From the NCBI GenBank assembly GCA_903906325.1, contig CAIVJV010000023.1, positions 1-5,169 on the forward strand: a stretch of DNA of 5,169 bases. The letters run 5' to 3'. The translations under genes were made by a program, and so were the position numbers. Positions 1 to 4,805 of this stretch are shown here, piece after piece. The stretch's first letter is position 1. Each line of letters begins with the position of its first letter. The notes beneath the pieces are model-generated. The model did no database searches, was not told the DNA's origin, and saw only the letters and a list, made by a program, of their open reading frames with translations. The stretch comes from an uncultured Gemmatimonadota bacterium. Lineage in GTDB: Bacteria > Gemmatimonadota > Gemmatimonadetes > Gemmatimonadales > Gemmatimonadaceae.

Positions 1-83
1 CGGGCCATGAGGGCCTCCAGGGCACGCCCGACCGCCGTGCGATCGGCGCCGAAATCCACTGGGGCGACGAGGGGCTCGGTCAC
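1..83 (-). CDS. Probable polyprenyl (farnesyl/geranylgeranyl) diphosphate synthase, N-terminal 27 codons only
   Basis: A reading frame opens with GTG at 83-81, overlapping the xseB stop codon as GTGA, and runs off the low end of the window. The visible peptide begins MTEPLVAPVDFGADRTAVGR and continues into an alanine/leucine-rich helix. No catalytic motif is inside the window, because the aspartate-rich DDxxD motifs of this family lie much further in. The identity therefore rests on two things: an N-terminal helix of the general type that precedes the all-helical synthase fold, and position, since ispA-type prenyl synthases very often follow xseB and precede dxs. A purine-rich stretch (GAGGAGGAGG, 94-85) in the end of xseB supplies a ribosome binding site. 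That a gene starts here is fairly safe; the family assignment is an inference. If correct, the enzyme condenses isopentenyl diphosphate with allylic diphosphates in the cytoplasm. Confidence 0.5.
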   Translation of the reverse strand, partial: MTEPLVAPVDFGADRTAVGRALEALMA

Positions 84-289
84 GCCTCCTCCTCGAGCTT
101 GAGCACGCCCGCCGCATCCTCGATCAACCGTTGCACCGTCCCCTCGGCCTCCCCCAGGGCGGCGTTGGCCTCGCGGAGCTTGGCGATCCCCTCCTCGAAG
201 AGTCGCAGCGCCTCCTCGAGCGGGAGGTCATCCCGATCGAGGGAGGAGGCGATCTGTTCCAGTCGGGCGAGGGTCTGCTCGAAGCTCAT
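80..289 (-). CDS. xseB: Exodeoxyribonuclease VII small subunit
   Basis: A 69-residue protein, within the family's usual 60-85 residues. It has the whole XseB signature: an N-terminal SFEQTLARLEQI helix, a short acidic turn (SLDRDDLP), then LEEALRLFEEGIAKLREAN, and an acidic C-terminal tail. Several copies of this small helical hairpin bind one XseA subunit, and the complex degrades single-stranded DNA from both ends into short oligonucleotides in mismatch and damage repair. The ATG at 289-287 overlaps the xseA stop as ATGA and has no convincing Shine-Dalgarno sequence of its own, so translation is probably coupled to xseA. That makes sense for a partner needed in fixed proportion. Its own stop overlaps the GTG of the next gene. 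The assignment is secure from the sequence and from the neighbouring xseA. Confidence 0.96.
   Translation of the reverse strand: MSFEQTLARLEQIASSLDRDDLPLEEALRLFEEGIAKLREANAALGEAEGTVQRLIEDAAGVLKLEEEA
85..94 (-). promoter_or_regulatory. Ribosome binding site for the ispA-like gene, inside the xseB 3' end
   Basis: The minus strand reads GAGGAGGAGG immediately before C and GTG (83-81). The run contains two overlapping AGGAGG matches to the anti-Shine-Dalgarno sequence; the upstream one leaves a usable spacing of about four bases. The same bases encode the glutamates near the end of XseB. This site is the main support for placing the next start at the GTG that overlaps the xseB stop. Confidence 0.55.
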
Positions 290-1461
290 GCGCGAGAGGG
301 GAGATGCGGGGCGTCGTCGTGGGTCGATTCCGTCCGGGCGCGTACGCGCCCATCCTGCACCAACAGGTCGAATGTAGCACCAACGGCGAACGCCGACCGG
401 GTGGTCAGGGTCCGGCCCTCCGCGTCGCGTGCCACCGCGAAGCCACGCGTGAGGGTCGCCACCGGGGAGAGGGCGTCGAGGCGCCCCGCCACCTGCTGCA
501 CCCGGGCGCGCCGCCGCTCGACCATCCGGGTCGCCCGCAGGGTGAAGCGCTCGCGTTGCGTGTGGAGCGCGCGCCGCTCCGTCACCACCCGGTCCTCGAG
601 GGCATCGGCCAACCGTCCGCCCAGCCGGCGCAGCTGCTCCTGCACCTCCGCGAGGATCGGCACGGCATGCTCCGCCGCCACCGAGGGGGTCGCGGCGCGC
701 AGGTCGGCGACCAAGTCGGCGATCGTCACGTCGATCTCGTGGCCGACGGCCGAGATGATCGGGATCGGGCAGGCCGCGATGGCGCGCGCGACCGATTCAT
801 CGTTGAAGCACCAGAGGTCCTCGCGGGACCCACCCCCGCGCCCGATGATCGCGACGTCGGCACCGCCCCACGAGGCGAGCCGATCGAGCGCCGCGACGAG
901 GGAGGCGGGCGCCCCCTCCCCCTGCACCACCGCCCCGATCAGCACGAGATCCACGCCGGGGTGCCGGCGGCGGATCACCGCCTCGATGTCTCGCCGCGCG
1001 GCGCCGTCGAGGCTCGTGATCACCGCCACCGTCCGAGGGAAACGCGGCAGACGACGCTTCCGCGCCGGGTCGGTGAGCCCTTCGGCGTCGAGCGTCGCCT
1101 TCAACGCGTCGAACGCCTTCTTCCAGAGCCCTTCCCCCTCGGCGTCGAGGGCGTCGACCATGAATTGCAACTTGCCCTGCGCCGGGTAGACCGTCAGCTG
1201 TCCGCGCGCGAAGACCGCCATCCCCTCGTCGGGCGGCGCAGGGATCCGACGCGTGTCACGCGCCCAGACCACACAGGGCAGCTGCCCCGAGGCATCCTTG
1301 AGCGAGAAGTACCAGTGCCCATTGGTGTGTCGCTTGAACCCCGAGACCTCGCCCTTCACCCAGAGCGGCGGGAATCCGCCCTCGAGCGCCTGCTTGACGA
1401 GCGTCGTGAGCTCGCCGACGCCGAAGGCCTGCTCCGGCGAACTGCCGGGCGCGTCGAACAC
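286..1461 (-). CDS. xseA: Exodeoxyribonuclease VII large subunit
   Basis: Catalytic subunit of exonuclease VII, 391 residues, somewhat shorter than the 400-460 typical of the family. An N-terminal OB-fold for single-stranded DNA covers about residues 14-105 and includes WVKGEVSGFKRH and GHWYFSLKD. The catalytic core follows, with VAVITSLDGAARRDI (145-159), RGGGSREDLWCFND (208-221), and GHEIDVTIADLVADLRAATP (240-259), which carries the invariant GHE.D and ADLRA.TP residues. A charged helical arm spans about 262-328, and the C-terminal segment has the usual LSPVATLTRGFAV motif. The helical arm looks short, which explains the reduced length. The start is GTG at 1461-1459, eight bases after the folD stop. 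No Shine-Dalgarno sequence is visible there, so reinitiation after folD is likely. The end overlaps xseB by ATGA. The enzyme acts in the cytoplasm as XseA with several XseB subunits. Confidence 0.96.
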   Translation of the reverse strand: MFDAPGSSPEQAFGVGELTTLVKQALEGGFPPLWVKGEVSGFKRHTNGHWYFSLKDASGQLPCVVWARDTRRIPAPPDEGMAVFARGQLTVYPAQGKLQFMVDALDAEGEGLWKKAFDALKATLDAEGLTDPARKRRLPRFPRTVAVITSLDGAARRDIEAVIRRRHPGVDLVLIGAVVQGEGAPASLVAALDRLASWGGADVAIIGRGGGSREDLWCFNDESVARAIAACPIPIISAVGHEIDVTIADLVADLRAATPSVAAEHAVPILAEVQEQLRRLGGRLADALEDRVVTERRALHTQRERFTLRATRMVERRRARVQQVAGRLDALSPVATLTRGFAVARDAEGRTLTTRSAFAVGATFDLLVQDGRVRARTESTHDDAPHLPSRA

Positions 1462-1469
1462 GGCGGGGG

Positions 1470-2357
1470 TCAGCGCCCGTGCGCGAGCCGGGCGGCGCGC
1501 ACCGTGTTCGCGAGGAGCATGGCGATGGTCATCGGCCCCACGCCGCCGGGCACGGGCGTGATCTTCGACGCGACCTGGGCCACGTCGTCGTACTTCACAT
1601 CACCCACGATCCGGTAGCCTTTCGGCGCGCCGGGATCCTCGACCCGGTTGATCCCCACGTCGATGACCACGGCCCCCGGCTTCACCATGTCGGCGGTGAC
1701 CATCTCCGGCTTCCCGATCGCGGCGATCAGGATGTCCGCGCGCCGCGTATGCGCCGCGAGGTTCGTGGTGCGCGAGTGACAGATGGTGACGGTGCAGTCG
1801 GCGCCCTTCCCTGACTGGATGAGGAGCGCCGCCATCGGCTTCCCGACGATCGTGCTACGCCCGAGGATCACCGCCTCCTTGCCGGCGGTCTCGACCCCGC
1901 TCTCGACGAGCATCACCTGCACCCCCGCCGGCGTGCAGGGGGCGAACCCGTCTGCGTCGCCGATCAACACCTTCCCCGCATTCACCGGATGGAAGCCATC
2001 CACATCCTTGCGCGGGTCGATGCGTCGGATCACCTGCTGCGCGTCGATGTGCCTCGGCACCGGCATCTGCACGAGGATCCCGTGCACCGCCGGATCGGCG
2101 TTGAGACGATCGATCACCGCGAGCAACTCCCCCTCCGGCGTCGTGGCGGGAAGGCGGATCGTCTCGCCACGCATCCCCGCCGCGGTGCACGCCTTCTCCT
2201 TGGAGGCCACGTACACCGCGCTCGCCGGATCATCGCCGACGAGCACCACGGTCAACCCAGGGACGACACCCTCGGCGATGAGCGCGGCGGCGTCCGCGGC
2301 GACCTGCGCTCGGACCTTGGCCGCGATCGCGACCCCATCGATGCGCTCAGCGGGCAA
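1470..2357 (-). CDS. folD: Bifunctional methylenetetrahydrofolate dehydrogenase / methenyltetrahydrofolate cyclohydrolase
   Basis: FolD interconverts 5,10-methylene-, 5,10-methenyl- and 10-formyl-tetrahydrofolate with NADP(H), feeding purine and formyl-methionyl-tRNA synthesis in the cytoplasm. I place the start at TTG 2357-2355, giving 295 residues (the E. coli enzyme has 288). The N-terminus then reads MPAERIDGVAIAAKVRAQVA and lines up with the family's usual opening before the IDG motif. An in-frame ATG at 2480 would add 41 residues that look like out-of-frame rny sequence. Diagnostic parts in this numbering are YVASKEKA with Tyr49 and Lys53 of the active site, QMPVP (97-101, usually QLPLP), KDVDGF (117-122), the Rossmann-type GRSTIVGKPM (166-175) and PVPGGVGPMT (268-277). 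A GAGGG stretch about nine bases before TTG could serve as ribosome binding site. The gene overlaps the end of rny by 11 nt and is followed after 8 nt by xseA. Confidence 0.95.
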   Translation of the reverse strand: MPAERIDGVAIAAKVRAQVAADAAALIAEGVVPGLTVVLVGDDPASAVYVASKEKACTAAGMRGETIRLPATTPEGELLAVIDRLNADPAVHGILVQMPVPRHIDAQQVIRRIDPRKDVDGFHPVNAGKVLIGDADGFAPCTPAGVQVMLVESGVETAGKEAVILGRSTIVGKPMAALLIQSGKGADCTVTICHSRTTNLAAHTRRADILIAAIGKPEMVTADMVKPGAVVIDVGINRVEDPGAPKGYRIVGDVKYDDVAQVASKITPVPGGVGPMTIAMLLANTVRAARLAHGR

Positions 2358-3936
2358 CGTCGGAGGCCCTCGTCTCGCGGATCGCGACGACCTTGATCTG
2401 ACCGGGGTACTGCAACTCGGATTCGACCCGCCGAGCGATCTCCGCGGTGAGGGACTGCATGCGGGCATCATCGATGCCATCGGGATCGACGATCACGCGC
2501 ACCTCACGCCCCGCCTGGATGGCGAAGACGCGATCGACCCCCTTGTACCCGGAGGCGATCTTCTCGAGCCCCTCGAGGCGCTTCACGTAGGTCTCGAACG
2601 CCTCACGACGCGCGCCCGGGCGTGACCCGGAGATGGCGTCCGCCGCCTGCACGAGCACCGAGACCTCGCTCTCATGCGGCACATCATCATGGTGCGCGGC
2701 GATGCAGTTCACGACGAGCGGGCTCTCCCCGTACTTGGTCGCGACCTCCACGCCGAGCTGGACATGCGTCCCCTCATGTTCGTGCGTGAGGACCTTCCCC
2801 ACGTCGTGCAGCAGCGCGCCGCGCTTCGCCATCGCCACATCGAGCCCGAGTTCCGCCGCCATCATCCCGGCGAGGAACGCGACCTCCTTGGAATGCGCGA
2901 GGATGTTCTGCCCATAGCTCGTGCGCCACTTCATCCGGCCGATCAGCTTGATCATCTCCGGGTGGAGACCGTGGACCCCCACCTCGTATGCCGCCTGCTC
3001 GCCGGTCTCGATGATCCCCGCATCGACCTCCTTCCGCGACTTCTCGACGACCTCCTCGATCCGCCCCGGATGGATCCGACCGTCGGCGACGAGCTTCTCC
3101 AACGCGAGACGCGCGACCTCGCGCCGCACGGGATCGAAGCAGCTGACCACCACGGTGTCCGGCGTATCGTCGATGATGACGTCCACCCCGGTCGCGAGCT
3201 CGAAGGCGCGGATGTTGCGCCCCTCACGCCCGATGATGCGCCCCTTCATATCGTCCTTCGGGAGCGCCACCGCCGACGCGGTGATCTCCGCCGTGTGCTC
3301 GGCGGCGATACGCTGGACGGCGAGGGCGACGATCTTCTTCGCCTCGCGGTCGGCGTTGCGCTTGGCACTGTCGCGGATCTCGCGGATGCGATTGGCCGCA
3401 TCGGCGTGGGCCTCCTCCTCCATCCGGCGGATCAGCTCCGCCTTGGCCTCGGTCGCCGAGAGGCCCGCCAGCTGCTCGAGCCGACGCCGTTCCTCGCCCA
3501 GGAGTCCATCGAGCTCGACCTGTCGCTCCTCGAGCTGCTTCTCACGCCGCCCGAGTTCGCTCGCGCGTCGACCGAGGTCGCGGTCCTTCTGATCGACGAT
3601 GTCGACCTTCTTATCGATCTGCTGGTCGCGCTCCGTAAGGCGGCGCTCCTCGCGCTCGATCTCCTCGCGGCGCTTGCGGGCCTCCTGCTCCCAGGCCTCG
3701 CGGACCTTCATGACCTCTTCCTTCCCCGCGAGGACCGCCTGCTTCCGCGCGGCGTCCGCCTCCCGCTCGGCCTCGCCGAGGATCTTCTTGGCGACCTGCT
3801 CGGCGGAGGACCCGGCGGCCTGCTGGGCCGCTTCGGCAGCGGCTCGGCCGGTCTTGCGACCGAAAACGAACGCGATCGGGAGGGCGACCGCACAGGCGGC
3901 GCCGATCGCGATCGCGATGGGCAACGAGAGGAACAT
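2347..3936 (-). CDS. rny: Ribonuclease Y, membrane-anchored endoribonuclease
   Basis: RNase Y starts bulk mRNA decay by endonucleolytic cleavage at the inner face of the cytoplasmic membrane. The protein has 529 residues, close to the family norm of about 520. Domains in order are a single hydrophobic membrane anchor (residues about 3-25, LPIAIAIGAACAVALPIAFV), a long highly charged coiled coil (about 30-215), a KH RNA-binding domain with the GREG loop (236-239, in GRIIGREGRNIRAFE), and an HD phosphohydrolase domain. Visible metal-site residues are His348, His377-Asp378 (LLHDVGK), the AAHHDD segment (413-418) and Asp433. The family hallmark SRPGARRE (438-445) is intact, as is the C-terminal domain ending near YPGQIKV. 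The ATG at 3936 gives the anchor directly at the N-terminus; upstream bases offer only a weak Shine-Dalgarno match. It follows a 261-nt structured spacer, suggesting its own promoter or leader control, and it overlaps folD by 11 nt. Confidence 0.97.
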   Translation of the reverse strand: MFLSLPIAIAIGAACAVALPIAFVFGRKTGRAAAEAAQQAAGSSAEQVAKKILGEAEREADAARKQAVLAGKEEVMKVREAWEQEARKRREEIEREERRLTERDQQIDKKVDIVDQKDRDLGRRASELGRREKQLEERQVELDGLLGEERRRLEQLAGLSATEAKAELIRRMEEEAHADAANRIREIRDSAKRNADREAKKIVALAVQRIAAEHTAEITASAVALPKDDMKGRIIGREGRNIRAFELATGVDVIIDDTPDTVVVSCFDPVRREVARLALEKLVADGRIHPGRIEEVVEKSRKEVDAGIIETGEQAAYEVGVHGLHPEMIKLIGRMKWRTSYGQNILAHSKEVAFLAGMMAAELGLDVAMAKRGALLHDVGKVLTHEHEGTHVQLGVEVATKYGESPLVVNCIAAHHDDVPHESEVSVLVQAADAISGSRPGARREAFETYVKRLEGLEKIASGYKGVDRVFAIQAGREVRVIVDPDGIDDARMQSLTAEIARRVESELQYPGQIKVVAIRETRASDVAR

Positions 3937-3961
3937 GATGACGCTCTATCTGCAAGGCGGC

Positions 3962-4023
3962 CGGACCGCACCGCGGATCAGGAAGGAAGGCGCCGGCGGC
4001 TCGCTGATCCCTGCTCCGGTCCG
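3962..4023 (-). repeat. Nested inverted repeat (two 7-bp arms) in the rny leader
   Basis: The outer arms CGGACCG and CGGTCCG (minus-strand order, 4023-4017 and 3968-3962) and inner arms GGATCAG and CTGATCC (4010-4004 and 3981-3975) are perfectly complementary. They are separated by a symmetric 6 x 6 nt internal loop and capped by a 22-nt loop containing a pyrimidine stretch (CCTTCCTTCC). The element ends 25 nt before the rny start codon. No T-tract follows, so it is not a standard intrinsic terminator. It could be the 3' processing or stabilising element of an upstream RNA, or a leader hairpin that controls rny expression. Confidence 0.5.
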
Positions 4024-4031
4024 TCAGGTCG

Positions 4032-4043
4032 CCGACCGGTCGG
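4032..4043. repeat. 12-bp perfect palindrome CCGACCGGTCGG
   Basis: The twelve bases read identically on both strands. It sits between the candidate structured RNA and the nested hairpin in front of rny. It could be a dimeric-protein operator. As RNA it would make only a short helix, since a perfect palindrome leaves no loop without opening the central pairs. In DNA of this GC content short GC palindromes arise easily, so function is not claimed. Confidence 0.4.
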
Positions 4044-4055
4044 GCGCCGACGAAG

Positions 4056-4184
4056 GGCGCGGGACGGGAGGGGTAACTCGCGGCGGGACAAAGACCTACG
4101 GGCGTTCGCGCCCAGGGCTCACCATCCCAAGGTACCCCGCAGCGACGAAAATGGCAAACGATGCGCTCCCCGTCTGGCCGCGCC
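4056..4184 (-). ncRNA. Candidate structured RNA, possibly 6S RNA
   Basis: Hand folding of the minus strand gives a long interrupted rod. The closing stem pairs GGCGCGG (4184-4178) with CCGCGCC (4062-4056) and, after a three-base bulge, GACGGG (4174-4169) with CCCGTC (4068-4063). A large 5' bubble of about 30 nt follows, which can itself form a weak AGCG/CGCT helix. Then GGGGTA (4138-4133) pairs with TACCCC (4075-4070), GGGA (4128-4125) with TCCC (4088-4085), and an apical GGGCG-CGAA-CGCCC hairpin spans 4113-4100. An interrupted rod with a central bubble is the architecture of 6S RNA, which mimics an open promoter and sequesters the housekeeping RNA polymerase. The ssrS gene lies directly after zapA in many proteobacteria. 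I cannot align it confidently to a 6S consensus, and exact ends may lie outside these limits. The alternative is a structured rny leader. Confidence 0.5.
4129..4157 (-). promoter_or_regulatory. Possible sigma70-type promoter towards rny
   Basis: The minus strand shows TTGCCA at 4157-4152 (five of six matches to TTGACA), a 17-nt spacer, and TACCTT at 4134-4129 (three of six to TATAAT, including the conserved first two and last T). The -35 element falls in the AT-richest part of the spacer. Transcription would begin near 4121, giving an rny leader of about 185 nt. The site lies within the candidate structured RNA, so the two readings compete. The -10 match is poor, and chance resemblance is quite possible. 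Confidence 0.25.
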
Positions 4185-4197
4185 GACGGATGAGGTG

Positions 4198-4503
4198 TCA
4201 GCCCCCTGCGAGCGACTCGCCGCGCTTCCCTGGCGGGAGCCAGCGCCGGAGCTCCCCGGACAGGGTCCGCATGCGCGCCGCGACCGCGCGCTGCGCCTCG
4301 CGCTCGCGAAAGAGCTCATCGGTGATCGCCATCGCGGCGAGGATCGCCGCCTTCCCCGGATCGGTGATCGTCGGGCTCTCCAGGACCTTTCGGATCGCCG
4401 CGTCCACATGCGCCGCCACGGCCTCGGTCTGCTCCGGGGGGACGGTCGAACGGATCGTGTATTCCTCCCCCACGATCCGGACCTTGGTCGAATGCACGGT
4501 CAT
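4198..4503 (-). CDS. zapA: Cell division protein ZapA
   Basis: A 101-residue protein, the normal length for ZapA, a cytoplasmic factor that crosslinks FtsZ filaments and stabilises the division ring. The N-terminal globular part has the family pattern: VRIVGEEYTIRS (8-19), then a helix with AVAAHVDAAIRKV (28-40), then DPGKAAILAAMAITDELF (48-65), which matches the usual alanine-rich LAALNIADEL helix. A C-terminal helix (about 66-88) would form the dimer/tetramer coiled coil, followed by a short flexible basic, glycine-rich tail. The start ATG 4503-4501 overlaps the stop of the upstream coiled-coil gene as ATGA. A clear Shine-Dalgarno GGAGG (4514-4510) sits six bases before it, so this start is well supported. 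The 261-nt spacer follows the stop codon. Confidence 0.9.
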   Translation of the reverse strand: MTVHSTKVRIVGEEYTIRSTVPPEQTEAVAAHVDAAIRKVLESPTITDPGKAAILAAMAITDELFREREAQRAVAARMRTLSGELRRWLPPGKRGESLAGG

Positions 4504-4805
4504 GATTCGCCTCCGAGCAGATGTTGCTGGCGCAGGAATCGCACCCGATCGAGCATCGCCTTGGTGCGCTCGGTCGCGACCGCCAGCCGGGCACGCAGGC
4601 GCGCGTTCTCCGCCTCCAGCGCCGAGAGGCGCTCCTCCGCGCTCGTGTCACCCGCGGGGGCGGCCCCTAACGCCGCGAGGCGCGCCTCCGCCTGTTGCGC
4701 ACGCTTCCGGAACGACCCGACCTCCTCGCCGAGGTTCCGGACGAGGTGCTCGAGCTCACGGAAGGCCGTGGCGGCGGGGGCGTCAGGCGACACGGGGTCG
4801 GACAT
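4500..4805 (-). CDS. Small coiled-coil protein upstream of ZapA, function unknown
   Basis: A 101-residue, soluble, highly charged protein with no signal peptide or membrane segment. It shows two predicted coiled-coil stretches: residues about 13-46 (FRELEHLVRNL, then FRKRAQQAEARLAAL) and about 56-95 (EERLSALEAENARLRARL, then a basic MLDRVRFLRQQ segment). They are joined by an Ala/Gly/Pro linker (47-55). The first eleven residues are a disordered-looking Ser/Asp/Pro/Ala leader. The ATG at 4805 overlaps the end of pheT by 23 nt, with a GGTGGAG stretch about ten bases upstream. The stop overlaps the zapA start as ATGA, so production is likely coupled to ZapA. A division-related partner resembling ZapB (also a short coiled coil that binds ZapA) is an attractive inference from location, but sequence alone cannot separate this from any other short coiled coil. 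Confidence 0.8.
   Translation of the reverse strand: MSDPVSPDAPAATAFRELEHLVRNLGEEVGSFRKRAQQAEARLAALGAAPAGDTSAEERLSALEAENARLRARLAVATERTKAMLDRVRFLRQQHLLGGES

Larger units (their letters stand above)
3937..4197. other. Intergenic spacer between zapA and rny (261 nt)
   Basis: This is the only gap longer than a few bases in the window. I see no credible protein-coding frame on either strand. On the minus strand, from zapA towards rny, it holds a long interrupted rod structure (4184-4056), a 12-bp palindrome (4043-4032) and a nested hairpin (4023-3962), each listed separately. A 9-nt direct repeat, CGTCGGCGC, occurs at 4188-4180 and 4052-4044 and flanks the rod. A locally AT-richer stretch (about 4161-4141) stands out against the GC-rich background and contains the -35-like element of a possible promoter. 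No hairpin followed by a T-tract is visible, so no intrinsic terminator separates zapA from rny. Confidence 0.8.

Noticed and set aside
131..1617. Long open frames on the plus strand (131-1189 and 304-1617)
   Set aside because: They are antisense to xseA and folD, have Arg/Ser/Pro- or Arg/His-rich low-complexity translations and no family resemblance. They arise from the high GC content.
3981..3990. GGAAGGAAGG on the plus strand, resembling part of the bacterial SRP RNA apical motif
   Set aside because: The flanking bases do not form the SRP helix and symmetric/asymmetric loops around a GGAA tetraloop, and transcription here runs on the other strand.
3962..4023. Intrinsic terminator for the pheT-zapA unit
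   Set aside because: The hairpin is strong but interrupted, and no T-tract follows on either strand, so it lacks the second half of an intrinsic terminator.
4044..4188. 9-nt direct repeat CGTCGGCGC as a target-site duplication of an insertion
   Set aside because: The sequence between has no transposase, no terminal inverted repeats of an element, and the motif is a common GC-rich word (its core GTCGGCG also occurs at 4036-4030).
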